Shown: in pieces, positions 10,226 to 21,114 of the stretch
Layout: each line of letters opens with the position of its first letter
Position numbering within the stretch: position 1 is the stretch's first letter
NCBI GenBank assembly: GCA_911728435.2
Contig: OU452198.1
Span: 3,038,001 to 3,102,000 of the forward strand
DNA: 64,000 nucleotides
Direction of reading: 5' to 3'
Source of the DNA: Apoderus coryli
Lineage: Eukaryota; Arthropoda; Insecta; Coleoptera; Attelabidae
Made by a program: the position numbers and the translations under genes
The notes under the pieces: model-generated
What the model was told of the DNA's origin: nothing
What the model saw: the letters and a program-made list of their open reading frames with translations, nothing else
Databases searched by the model: none

Positions 10226-11100
10226 CACATTTGCCTAAGACTTAAACTAAGCAAAGTCTTTCAGGATAGAAGGGAAAGATCAGCTTCGGTTTTCTCATAT
10301 ATAAAAAGTAATGTGAAGGGTTTTGGATTCCAAACTCCACCACTGAACCCGTCCACAAACACATACGCAGAACTGGAACTCGAGCTGAAGTATAGTATAG
10401 TGAGTGCACTAGAAATTCGCAAATAATACTACTGTATATAAGTGTGTGTGCAATAAGGAATTATCATCATTTGGTTGCTGTTTACTTTAGTGCTTGTAAA
10501 TTGTCGTTTGCATTTGTTATTTAAACGGAAAAATCCTGGGATTTGTAGAATTTGTTTTAAATTTAGAGGCGATAACTCTCATGATAATTATATCTAGAAT
10601 AAAAAATATATATTCGTTGGCAATATTTGAGACATAATCGTGAATTTCTGCTAAAGCTGCATGATCTATTCGACGAATCTAGGTGGACAAAGGCTATATA
10701 TAAATCGATGCAACGACGATGACCTTCAATGACTTTTTGAGTCGAGCTCGTTTTTATTTTGTATACGGTAATCAAATGCTTCTTTCAGATGTTGTGTGTT
10801 ATACACCCTAACCTTTAAATAGTCACACAAAAAATAATCAAGGAAGTGAGATCGCTGGCTATTGGCCACCTTCTTCCTGTCCATCTTTCTGGGAAAACGT
10901 TATATTAGTATGCTTGAAAATAACGTCCGTAATTCGGAGGAGCTCCATCATGCTGGAATCCTAAATCGATGATATCGTGACATTGTCACCATACTTTTCA
11001 GCAGTGAGGTTCCTTTGACTAAAAATATATAATTAAAAACAGCGGCCGAGACGATACTTTTTCAGGGTATTGGGTTGATCAGTTATCGATCGTCTAGTTA
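10226..11100. other. Unassigned; may include decayed LINE upstream sequence
   Basis: No frame is recognisable. Given that a LINE RT starts at 11105, parts of 10790-11100 may be its decayed fingers region, but I cannot align the usual motifs. A 10-bp inverted repeat, AGATGGTTTA/TAAACCATCT, lies at 11127-11162, just inside the LINE. Confidence 0.35.
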
Positions 11101-11104
11101 GAAT

Positions 11105-11363
11105 TTTTAGCACTCCTATTATGTAAGATGGTTTATTGATCTATCATATACTAAACCATCTGATCTGGATAGTTATCTGACGGGCAGGGAACAGTTTGTT
11201 GAGCTATCCCATCACAATGGAATGGGTTTTCTGCGGAACTTTAAATTCTCTAGTCAGGAAATTTCTCTTGGGGTGCCGCAGAGATCTGTGATGGGTCCCC
11301 TGTTATTTGTATTGTATACGAACGATTTGCCGCAATTTTTGCCGGCAGCCTCATTGTTCGAAT
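11105..11363 (+). pseudogene. Jockey/CR1-type LINE RT, part 1 (split by P-like element)
   Basis: This is the palm region of a non-LTR reverse transcriptase: SDLDSYLTGREQFVEL, then GVPQRSVMGPLLFVLY (family QGSVLGP, with the second Q-G pair read as Q-R), then TNDLPQFLPAASLFE. The frame stays open to the P-like element's left edge. The last eight bases, GTTCGAAT, are repeated after the element. The catalytic YADD follows on the other side at 12979, so the two parts belong together. Sequence upstream of 11105 is too decayed to follow. Confidence 0.9.
11356..11363 (+). repeat. Target site duplication, left copy (P-like element)
   Basis: GTTCGAAT, identical to 12973-12980. Eight base pairs is the length produced by P-superfamily transposition. 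Confidence 0.9.
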
Positions 11364-12972
11364 CATAGAAATCTTATATTATATATGTACTCTAGAATGC
11401 TAATTAAATCCAGCCGAATACCAAAAAGTGTAACGGGTATGCAGAGTTTTCACGAACTACACATGCTCCTCAGTAACTTATTTTCAGTACAGAGCTGCCA
11501 TATTTAAAACTATTTTGTCGTTCGCCTTACAGAATTTATGCGACATATCTGTTTTATAAATAAATCCATATGTTGCGTCATACGAAACTGCTTGACAAAA
11601 TCAAATAATTAAATGTTATCGGTAAAATTGCATACTGTTTAGTTTTCAGCAATATGAACGAAACATTTTTTTCCAAATCTTATTAAATTTAGGAGATTTC
11701 GCAACAGCGTCTGTTTTCGCAAATGACGTTTCTCGTAGTGGGAATATCTGTCAGAGTCGGCTTCACAACAATTCAGATAGGTTTTATAATTGAGTTACGG
11801 TTTTATTCGTGGTATATTTTAATTGTTGATAGATATACCTATTTGTGATTAAAATTGTTATTTTGGCTTTAGTTCGTTTATTTAACAAACAATGAGGTGT
11901 ATAGTGTTGTGGTGTAAAAATGAAGGTCTCATTCCTGGTATTAAATATTTTCAGTAAGTTATTGTTTCGGGTTTCTAACAGTCTCAGTTTGAGTCAATAT
12001 GATACCATTGACATGATACTCATTTTTAGCTTGACAAAAAAAAGACATGATGTTTGGATGCGGGCATTGGGATCCTAGCACAGAATATGTATGTGATGGG
12101 AATGTCATATGCAGTAAGCATTTCGCTGCAGAAGATATCATTTGTAGAGAAGACGGCAAGAGGATCACCCTCGTACCCGATGTAGTTCCCAAACTTTTGT
12201 TGAAAAGCAGAGATTATGTAAATGAGAGTGGAAGTTAAATTCTTAATCGTTTGATATCAAGACACTGTTTACTTAAAAGCAGTCTGTCAAAAATGCATGA
12301 TATGTATGTCAAGAATATATTTCCTACGTTGTGTAGGTATACAAAGTTCGTTTGATTCTGTTGTTAAACTGGAATATACTTAATTATAGAATCCTCCATG
12401 AAATTGCTGAGAATAAAAGTTCTACCAACCATGTTTTGTCACAAAATACTATTGCGAGTAGTACGGATGATATGGAAGTGTAGGTTTACATGGACACGGA
12501 AAATATTTGTGAAGTCACTGTTTCTTGCACCCCTTCTTTGAAAGCTGTAGAGAGGTAATACGCCTAAGGTGGTTGTATAAACAAACAAATATTATATAAT
12601 AATAAAATAAATAATTAGAATGCTCAAGTCCTTAAGATATTTTCCAGTATTAGAATTTTTACTTATTTCTCGTTTCTGTTTAGATTTATTATTATTGGGT
12701 TGTACCTGTTAGACAATAAAGTATTTATATTTAATGTAATTTTTTATTTCTTAAATTCCTTTATTCCATTTTTTTATTTGAATGTTACCAAATGGTAAAA
12801 TTTAATTTTAAATATACCTATAACAGTATTATTACATTTAATCAAAGCCGGTCCTGTTGAAAAATAAGTTACTGGTGATCATGCGCATTATGGACAGCTC
12901 TACACTTTTGGTTACATTTTTGTACTACGGGATTATCATTCTAGAGTATATATATAATATAAGATTTCTGTG
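11364..12972 (+). mobile_element. P-element-like DNA transposon, 1,609 bp
   Basis: The ends are 36-bp inverted repeats. The left starts CATAGAAATCTTATATTATA and the right, read inwards, starts CACAGAAATCTTATATTATA; they differ at two positions. An 8-bp target duplication flanks it. Inside, a THAP-domain coding start (11892-12238) is the hallmark of P-type transposases. The remaining 700 bp holds only short open traces (for example near 12395-12540), so the catalytic RNase H-like domain is absent or deleted. It is probably non-autonomous. A deleted inverted relative lies at 800-1270. Confidence 0.88.
11892..12238 (+). pseudogene. THAP-domain start of a P-like transposase, one intron, frameshifted
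   Basis: The THAP domain is a C2CH zinc finger that lets P-type transposases bind their own ends. Exon 1 (11892-11953) encodes MRCIVLWCKNEGLIPG with the first Cys pair (C-x4-C). A 76-bp intron runs from GTAAGT at 11954 to TTTTTAG at 12029. Exon 2 begins with LTKKRHDVWMRALGS, placing the conserved Trp. A single frame change near 12070 leads to PSTEYVCDGNVICSKHF, with the C-x2-H pair, and then DVVPKLLL, equivalent to the AVPxxF box. The frame ends at 12236-12238. Downstream traces such as LHEIAENKSS near 12400 may be a further exon. One indel is the only break within the finger, so decay is modest. The catalytic domain is not present. Confidence 0.75.
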
Positions 12973-12980
12973 GTTCGAAT
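12973..12980 (+). repeat. Target site duplication, right copy (P-like element)
   Basis: GTTCGAAT, directly after the right terminal repeat. Its last bases form part of the E-Y codons leading into the RT catalytic box. Confidence 0.9.
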
Positions 12981-13841
12981 ATGCCGATGACACTACGCCA
13001 TTAGTATCTTGAGGAGTGACTGTCTTGAACTTTTGGAGGGCAAGTGTCAGAGAGTGTACAGTTGTTTGACCGATTGGTTTCGGAGGAGTTCTCTGCACTT
13101 AAACCGGGACAAAACTTGTTATATGCGTTTTCGCATCCATCAAAGTGGGACTCATGCTGACTTTTCTATTTGCACAGATGGGGTTGTCCTGGAGAGAGTA
13201 AAAACAACAACTTTTCTTGGACTCACGGTTGACGAAACACTTACGTGGCATCAACATTGTGACATTCTTGTGTCAAAGATCAATAAAATCTGTTTTCTTT
13301 TGAGGAGTCTCAGGTTGGTGTTGGAGATGGGCCAGTTGTTGGTCTTGTACTATGCTCAGGTGGAGAGCAGACTAAGATATGGTATTGGCTTTTGGGGTTC
13401 TAGCTCAAAAAGGGTTATTCGATGCATGGCCCGTTTAAATCAGAGGGACAGCTGAATTCGTTCGCGGAAATGAAAGTACAATAAGCAAAAATGGAAATTA
13501 CCATCAATACAGCACACGGTACGCCAATGACTTTTGTATACCTAACCATCGCTTAAATTTGAAACATAATTCAGCTTTGTTGCAAGGCATTCGACTATAC
13601 AACAGTCTGCCTATAGAAGTGAAAAATACTGAAAATAGACTATTTAAAACTAAATTAAAAAATTACGTTGATGGCAAAGTGTTGTACAATATTGTTACTT
13701 TGTTGTTTTTGTTAGATACAATTTCATGTTTGTATTTTGTTATATATTTATTTATTTTAGTTTAATTTATATTGACGAGGCTAATGTAATTTTTGATGTA
13801 TTACCTAATGACACAATAAAGACTTATGTATTTATTTATTA
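12981..13841 (+). pseudogene. Jockey/CR1-type LINE RT, part 2 and 3' end
   Basis: Continues the LINE split at 11363. It opens with YADDTTPLVS, the catalytic box intact, then after a stop and frame change near 13005 reads WFRRSSLHLNRDKTC, TFLGLTVDETLTW, and YYAQVESRLRYGIGFWG. A second break near 13453 leads to HNSALLQGIRLYNSLP (13559-13765), the usual C-terminal end of these ORF2 proteins. The 3' UTR has AATAAA near 13815 and ends in a short TTTATT-rich tail near 13841, typical of LINE ends. The element is 5'-truncated or decayed, split by insertion and frameshifted. Confidence 0.88.
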
Positions 13842-14585
13842 CTTAAATGAATAGAGTTCGAACAAATATAAAACACCTTATTGCGTTTGATTCGAATGTC
13901 GCTTTGCCAGAAAAACCTTTCAAAAATGAAGCAAATGAAATAGTCTATGTTTGATAAATAAATATATTTGTTGTGTTGTCCATCCGTCCTATGTTATGAT
14001 ATCCATCCTTATTAGAACGGCTATATAAAACCCCAACCAATAACTGTACCCCTTTTGCCAAACATTTGTGGATATTTGCGTTTGTCATCGGATATGGCCT
14101 TTGGCCAAGTTAATTATGGGGAACTCCTTTGATTTTTACTGCGTGTGCAGCAGCCAGCCCTGCGGCATCGGCAGGGTATAACATGTGGTCAAATGCGCGG
14201 TCTCTCTCTCGGTACGGTAATTCCCCTGAGGTGTTTTTTTTTTCGGGATGTTGTTGTTGCTCTCCTCTGTTGGTGAATATTTTATGCAGTGATGAATTTG
14301 AATGAGTTTTTTTTTTGTGAACATACATGTTAAGTACAAAATGTGATGCAATATGGAAAGAGCAAATATTTCACAGTTGTTGAATAATTATTAGATTGTG
14401 AATTTTATAGGGTGGACCTAAAATATTTGATTTATACACTTACCTTTGCATACTTAACCTTCGTAGAAAAAATAATACTTAAATACTAACTTACTTGAAT
14501 ATTTTCCGAAATAACAACTATTGTTGGAAGATTTGATTAAGAGATTTAACATGATTTGCCTCTCTTGTCCATATGAAATAAATCT
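13842..14585. other. Anonymous sequence
   Basis: No gene is supported. A TATA-like GCTATATAAAAC occurs at 14020, but no associated element was recognised. The GC-richer part near 14140-14230 gives short open frames without known motifs. Confidence 0.4.
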
Positions 14586-14589
14586 TGAA

Positions 14590-15160
14590 AAATTCAAGTA
14601 AGCAGATAGGATATCTTCAGATTAGTAGATTATTAGCAAACCATTGTATCATTGTTGTTAACCTTTTCCTCACCCTCCACCCAATCCTTTCCGTCAACCA
14701 ACAGCACCGTGTCATCCGCAGAAGATATAATTTTACCGTTACATGTCATCTCCAGGAGGTGATTTACGTAAGCCAAGAATAAAATTGGCCCCAGAACTGT
14801 CCCCTGTGGGATACTTTAGTTGTTAAATTCATCAATTTGAACTGTTTGTTGTCGATCTATCAAGTAGTTTTTTATTTAACTGCATGTGAGTTACCCCTTA
14901 TGCCCATGTTATATAGTTTGGATAATAGTCCACGATGACTAACTGTATCAAAAGCGTTTGCCAAATCAACAAATACTTCAGCGCAAGATCTTCCCCTATC
15001 CAATGACTTATATATATGTGATGTTAGCGAAGCCATAGCATCACCAGCCGATTTTCCTTCGATAAAACGATATTGGTTTCTAGATATTATATTGTTTTTA
15101 TTAAAAAATGCGCCAATTCTATTTTTTAGTGCTTTTTCGAATATTTTTGTCACATTGAAA
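14590..15160 (-). pseudogene. LINE reverse transcriptase, palm region (relic)
   Basis: Minus-strand RT relic. It starts NVTKIFEKALKNRI, then NQYRFIEGKSAGDAMASL (15070-15020) and VFVDLANAFDTVSHRGLL (the catalytic Asp block; family DLSKAFD), and is open down to 14872. After a frame break the trace reads SIPQGTVLGPILFLAYVN and SSADDTVLLVDG near 14720, then WFANNLLI. Both YxDD aspartates are kept. The 5' end is sharply truncated near 15160. Several frameshifts are present. Confidence 0.85.
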
Positions 15161-15164
15161 ATTA

Positions 15165-15770
15165 GACTAATACGGATTATGAATTGATATAATTATTTCT
15201 TACTTAAACATTTAACTTCAACTTAATTAAAGTAGTGAGAAATGAAAAAAAAAATCTCTAATACGAGTAAACTTGGTTTCAAATATCATAATTTCCAAGG
15301 ATGAAGTTGCTGCTGTTGCGAACTTGAGATGGTTCTCGATACTGATCTATAAAGCCAAATTCTCCCCACGACGAAGCTATACTGAAGTTTTTTAAGTAAG
15401 TCGTAAACGGTGAGCAAACAAATTTTAAAAAGGAAAAGATACCACATATAAAAAAAAACAATTCCTTAGCTAACTCTTTTGATTATTATTATTTAAATTA
15501 TAAATCTTTCCTTTTATATAAATTACAATTCAAAAGTTATCAAATGTTACACAATATGCAAACTAAATGTCTAAAAATGCTAACCAAAGCAATGGCTGAA
15601 TTCATATAATTGGTGGTATAGGAGATATTAAAATTTGATAGGTAACATTTATTTTCAAAATACATTTTTTCAAATAGAACAGGTATATTTTTATATATTT
15701 ATCTTACGTATCTTAAATATAGAAAAGTGAAATAAACTAATGTTGTTTACGAACTGAAAGCAAAATTCAG
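15165..15770. other. AT-rich spacer
   Basis: No gene, repeat boundary or RNA was recognised. Confidence 0.5.
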
Positions 15771-15775
15771 TGTCA

Positions 15776-15857
15776 CAAGTGGGATTCCAACCGAGATTCG
15801 AACCCAACATCTCCCGTTTGCCGGTCAGGTGTTCTACCAATTGAACTACCGTGGCAC
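15776..15857 (-). repeat. tRNA-like sequence, probable SINE head
   Basis: The minus strand starts GTGCCACGGTAGTTCAATTG and contains an A-box-like region at TAGTTCAATTGG and a B-box-like GGGTTCGAATCTC. The D stem (GTTC/GAAC) and a T arm with wobble pairs can be drawn. The anticodon arm would be CCTG/CGGG around loop positions reading GGC, but U33 is missing and the acceptor stem does not pair. It is therefore a degraded tRNA-derived sequence, probably a SINE, and not a working tRNA. Confidence 0.6.
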
Positions 15858-15937
15858 ATATTGGAAATCTGTTTCAGTCCGTATACATTAACGCTTTTTC
15901 TGTGTGCAGTGGTACTTTGAGATCATTAAACCACGTC

Positions 15938-15975
15938 GAACACCTGACCGGCAATCGTGGTCATTCCAACAGGCG
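15938..15975 (+). repeat. Partial second tRNA-like copy, opposite strand
   Basis: CGAACACCTGACCGGCAAT matches the anticodon-arm part of the minus-strand copy at 15776-15857, but lies on the plus strand 100 bp away. The flanking boxes are not preserved. Confidence 0.45.
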
Positions 15976-15979
15976 TAGA

Positions 15980-16740
15980 TTCCCTACCAAGCGATTTCTT
16001 GCCTCAACATTTTTATGTCAAATTCATAGTCTTTCAAGTAATATGTCCACCGCAGTCAGTTGTGATCGGGCGTCATTGAATTTCATTGTTTGGTATATCA
16101 GAAAACGTAGGTTCGCCCTATATGGTTGATGTTGGCACAAGGGAAACTTCTCTGCTATCAGTATTACTCCAACTAGGTAATATTTTTATTTCAAAATCGA
16201 TCAAGTACTTTTTGCAATAACGTCATCGATTCTGCGTGCAAGCGCCCTCATAAAGTGCAATTGTTTAAAAACAAGTGAACGTTCTTTTGGTGTACAAATG
16301 CACAAAACTTTTTGATTAATGGTTGTGTGCTCAGCTGGGTATAAATAATCACCCCATACATAGTATTTTTTATCAAGCAACTGTTTTTTTTTTTGCTTTG
16401 AGAAGCGTTAGAGAAAAGACGTACGACAAACTACTGCCGGTTGAAGGGTCAAACGCCATTTTCCTATATCGTTTTGCGTTTGTGTTTTGGGGGGTTGGCG
16501 GCATAACAAATCGACTCTTTCCGTTTTCTCTATCTTTTTCACTTCTAGAAAATAGCGGCTAAGAGAAAATAAAAAATAGATAAGTATAGTAAGGAATTTG
16601 TTTTCTTTGAATATTATCGATATTTTTTCTAACATTACTGTATGTACTAGGATTCCTCCAAATAAATGTTATTTATATAAAACAATTTTAATTTTTATTT
16701 TTCTTTGATGACCGTGACTTTTACAAAAAAAAATTCTTGT
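15980..16740. other. Anonymous sequence
   Basis: Short open frames occur on both strands without recognisable motifs. It probably includes the 3' flank of the piggyBac element, but its terminal repeat was not found. Confidence 0.4.
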
Positions 16741-16745
16741 ACTTT

Positions 16746-18403
16746 TCAGCAGCGTCCAAATTCTGGGTTTAGCGTCATAGGTACGTTTTCTTGAGGTATC
16801 ACTTGACGCATAGCATCCAATACTCTTTTTGGGATACCGTTTAGATTTGTCATTCTTCTGGCTATGTGTGGTTTTATAAGGGCAAGTCCCAAGTCACGTA
16901 AAAACACACAACATCTCCTTTTGGCTTTTTAATTTTTTTTCCAGTCTGGAAACATTTTTGTCCATAATGAATATGAATTTACGCCAGCTATATCAATAAT
17001 ATTTTGGAAAAGTTCAAATGGAAATATTTTGGTGCCTCTTTTTACGCTGTACTCATTGACCAATTTATCCATACCGTCTACCGCACCTTTTGTATGATTG
17101 TAATGTAATGTCTGGCTTGAAATCGTATTCTATTCCACCTATGGCCTTGTCATGATGTTCGGTGCTCAATAAAATTACAGCATTATTTTTTTTGTTCACA
17201 TAGGAGACCAGAGTCATATATTTGTTGTATGCAAATAAATAACTTTAACTAAGGGCGGGAGGAATATCGGCTTTGTTTTTCCTTACAGTTCCACAAAGTG
17301 TTATACCACGTTCATATAATTCCTTAGCAAGCGGCACACTAGTAAAGAAATTGTCCGTGGTAATTCCATAACCACCAAGTCAAGGACAACTCTTTTACCT
17401 TGTTGCTTTTCTGGCATATTGCCCTCTTTACCTGAATAAATTTGCAAATTCCAGGCATATGTTACCTCACAGTCAACCATTGCCCAGATTTTGATGCCAA
17501 ATTTCGCTGGTTTCGATTTCATGTATACCCTAAAAGGGCATTTTCCCCGAAAGCCGACGAGCTGCTCATCAACAGTAAGGTGAAAATTTTCTTTGCAATG
17601 CTCAACAAACATCTCAAAAATGTCTCTAATTGCTGCGAGTTTATCGTGTTGCCTGCGAGCAGTTCTTGTAAGATCGTCAAATCATATGTAAGATAGGATC
17701 TCACTGAATCTAGTGTCATGCGGTGAATATTGCTCTACAATATATAGGGTTTTTCGACCACAAAAACCTAATCGGTTCCCTATTAGCTTTTAGTGCACCA
17801 GCAGTTATGAGTCTCGGTTGTATCTACAGGTATATACCTTTTTCTGCTTATTAGGACATGTTTCGTTTCTTGTTTCACACATACTAACGGCTTTTTGGTT
17901 GGTAAACTGTACTATTTTATCAACTGAAGCGGTAGTTAGGCCACTAAGTTTTGTATTTGGGACGGATTGCTTAAACATTTGGCACGCAAGTTTGCTAACG
18001 GTTCATCGTCAGTATCACTGTCTGCGGAACATTGGTTGTTCTAAAATAAAAATTCAACGAATATTTATTAATTCAAATCACTAAATTAGAAATATTGGTA
18101 CCTCATCAATAGGAAGAACATTGTGGATATTAGAAAGAAAAAGAACTAGATAAGCAGTTATATACCTAATTCTTGTTTGTTTATTTGTTTGCTTAACTAT
18201 TGTACTACTGGAAAATTATAATGGAGAATCTGTGAATGTAAATGAATAAATTATTATTATTATTCAACACAATCATCTTTTTCCGAAGCTGCCGACATAT
18301 TTTTATCTTCAGAAGCAACCTCGTCATTGTCCAATTCATCCCAATAACGAATTGCTAATTGTCTGGCTGCCTCCACATCCAAATCAAACCTACGTTTGCC
18401 CAT
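16746..18403 (-). pseudogene. piggyBac-like transposase (relic)
   Basis: This is a transposase of the piggyBac family, which moves elements into TTAA sites. The minus strand starts MGKRRFDLDVEAARQLAI at 18403. An AT-rich interruption (about 18090-18260) follows, then an acidic SDTDDEP stretch. The conserved core includes FDDLTRTARRQHDKL, LTVDEQLVGFRGKCPFRVY (17580-17510) and KFGIKIWAMVDC, then after a frame change TDNFFTSVPLAKELY (first catalytic Asp). KKNNAVILLSTEHHDKA follows, and then TKGAVDGMDKLVNEYSV (third catalytic Asp, near 17090). The C-terminus ends GRC and stop at 16746, without an obvious Cys-rich tail. At least three frame changes and several stops are present. TTAA target copies were not identified. 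Confidence 0.88.
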
Positions 18404-18725
18404 TTCTAAGGAGCACAAAACCATACACATGCACTTCTATCGTTTGTGCAGTTCAAGGTTGCAAACATGTGACGATTTCTTCAAGTACTGCGCATGAATA
18501 TATTTTGCAAAGCAAAGAACACTAAACCACAAGCGGGGTACAAATTGTCAACAAAATTATTTATAATTTGGAATTTTTTATTGTAAATAATTGACTATGA
18601 TGTTATTAGCTCACTAACATATTATTAAAGGCTATGATAAAAGCATTTAATACATTTAAAAAATAATTATATAATATACCCGTAATTTTGTACGTGTGGG
18701 GTATACACATTGATAAACCATTGCA
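18404..18725. other. 5' flank of piggyBac relic / spacer
   Basis: Probably part of the piggyBac element's outer region. TTAA occurs at about 18627, but the terminal repeat is not evident. Confidence 0.35.
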
Positions 18726-18729
18726 TTGG

Positions 18730-20225
18730 TGACGCTGTATTTCCGGCAGTCTTGAAGGAGGCAAGGGTTGTTCCAATCTACAAAAATAAAGGATCGGTTG
18801 ATGATCCCAGTAACTATCGACCAATATCGATCTTGCCAATTTTTTCAAAAATTTTTTGAGTCTATTATTAAGAATCAAATAACTGAATATTTTGAAGCAA
18901 ATAATCTCTTTATGCAAAGTCAATATGGCTTTCGTAATAAGAGATCTACTACTCTTGCAATTAATAACCTTTTGGAATATGTTTCGAATGGCATGAGCAG
19001 GGCTGTGACACCTTTGCTTCCTTTTATGACCTCACTAAGGCTTTTGACTATCTCTCACGCGAAATACTTCTTCAGAAACTCTCTTACTATAACTTTGATG
19101 TTGAGAGTGTTGCCTTGGTCGGCTCTTATCTCAGCGATCGTTTTCAGCACGTTTTGTATGGGGGACGATACTCGGAGAGACGAAGAGTTGGACGGGGTGT
19201 GCCCTTTACTGTTTTTAATATACGTAAATGATTTATACAAATTTCAAGAAGACTCAAATATAATCCTCTTTGCTGACGACACAACTAGTCTGATTAGATA
19301 TCGACCAAACGACCCTTTAGGGGAGTTGGTTAATGCTGTTGAGACTGACATAGGCAATTGGCTTCTGGCAAATGAACTTAGCTTGAATCAGGCTAAAACT
19401 CAGAACATGAACTTTACATTGCGTTCTGCGCCTATCGATCTTCAGAGCGATGTTCGTGTGAAGTTCCTTGGGGTTCATCTTGATCCTAAATTAACCTGGG
19501 AGAGTCATGTTCGAGAGCTTGGGTTCTCGCTGTCCAGGGTCATATATCTCATCAGAAGACTTGCGCAGAGTGCGCCAGTCTGTTGACGGTATATCACGGT
19601 TATTTTGTTTCCCGTATGTCATATGGTATTTTGAACTCGGGACATAGTTCCCATGCAATGAAAATCTTCAAGCTACAGAGGAGATGTTTACGTACAATGT
19701 TGGGGCTCGGTTGGCGTGACTGCTGTAAAAAGTATTTTGTTGAACACGGACTATTTACTTTGCCTTCAACTGTCTTGGCTACATTCGAACCAATGCCTCG
19801 CATTTCACTCTTCACTCTGATATGCATAATTATGGTACGCGAAATCGAAATGACATATTGCCTGAATTTCACCGCCTATTGAGTACTAGGAAAGGTTCTG
19901 ACTATTATTGTGTTAAATTTTATAATAAGCTGCCATCTCATATAAAGAACCTTGGTGAAGTCCAGTTTAACAAAAGTATTAAATCATTTTTGATATCTCA
20001 AGCTTTTTATACCTTTGAGGACTATTTCAAGAGCGATATTGTAAGATTTTTCTAGATTTTAGTTTGTTTTATGTTGTTGCTATTTTAATTTGTTTGTAAG
20101 CCTCTCTTTGTTACTGTAACTTTGATTGATTAATTTTTGTTCTTTTTTGGCGTACTATACATGTTTTGTAACATAAGATGGTGAATATCAATGTACCCCC
20201 TTAGTGCCACAAAGGTTAATATTAT
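18730..20225 (+). pseudogene. LINE reverse transcriptase with 3' end (relic)
   Basis: This is a plus-strand LINE ORF2 relic and holds the longest frame in the window (18768-19586). Motifs in order: [26 protein letters not shown] (with a frame slip near 18858), QYGFRNKRSTTLAINNLL, FYDLTKAFDYLSREILLQ in a second frame, GSYLSDRFQHVLY, then LLFLIYVNDLYKFQ, LFADDTTSLI with both Asp kept (19267-19296), LANELSLNQAKTQ, and KFLGVHLDPKLTW. After a break at 19586 it continues SRMSYGILNSGHSS, LQRRCLRTML, then NYGTRNRNDILPEFHRLLS and FYNKLPSHIKNL (end 20055). At least four frame changes occur. The QGSVLGP block is replaced by a deletion near 19195. The start is a 5' truncation. Confidence 0.9.
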
Positions 20226-20655
20226 TTATTAAGTAAAAGAAAACAATTCCCGATATGAGGCGTACTTTTCGTGTGCCACTGTATATTAAATATGCAATAT
20301 AGTATAGACTTTAATCATCCCAATCTCCTTTGTATATCAACCTCCAATGTTGGAAAATTAATTTTCCCTATTTAGCGTAATAGCAGGGAAACTGCCTGTT
20401 CCTATCCTCTATAATAATAATATCTATCTATCTATGTACAGATATCATATTGATGAAAATTAACTAAAACAGGAATAATGTTTAGAACGTTATTGGTTCC
20501 GAATTAATAATGTGTGTATGTGCACTATGTTGTGTTCTGCTGTATATTATAATTTCTATTTCTCCGCTCTCAGATGGGTTATTCATAAATTTTATACCTT
20601 ATGGGTATCAATTTGCATATTTCATACACATAATGTTGCATAATAGCAATCGAAA
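20226..20655. other. Spacer with short TATC run
   Basis: An AAT run followed by a TATC run lies near 20410-20440. No gene is seen. Confidence 0.5.
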
Positions 20656-20659
20656 TTAT

Positions 20660-20815
20660 TATGTTGTGTTTAGAGCAACGTACAGATGCGAATTTGATAA
20701 AGTTAATCATGAAATTCTTATCTCAGTAGTACTGTGCTATACTGGATTGTTAGTTTCGGCCATTGAACTAATTAAACGTTATTTAACAGATTTATTAGAA
20801 CATACAGGATTTTGT
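20660..20815 (+). pseudogene. RT fragment (relic)
   Basis: EFDKVNHEILIS and AIELIKRYLTDLLEHT lie within an otherwise featureless open frame. They match the catalytic-Asp block and the following SYLTDR block of LINE RTs in order. It is short and decayed; clade not assigned. Confidence 0.5.
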
Positions 20816-21114
20816 AGCAGGAATATAATTTTAGTATATTTAAAAACAAATCTATTACTATTCAGGAGATCGGCACAAATTTCATGACCCTTAAACCTTG
20901 TATCTCGGACAGAAAGGTGTTTTGGACATATTCTGTTTAAAGAAAGGAATGAATATTAATTCGGAAAATGGTGAAGTATTATTTATTTATGTGCTATTCA
21001 TTAATAGCTGATTTTTTAGCTAATATGTCTGCTATTTTATTAGATTTTATACCAGTATGACCCTAAACCCTTTATTTGAGAACCATGGTGGTGTAGCCAT
21101 TTTGAAATTAGGGG

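Noticed and set aside
15776..15857. Functional tRNA gene
   Set aside because: No acceptor stem, mismatched anticodon stem and no U33.
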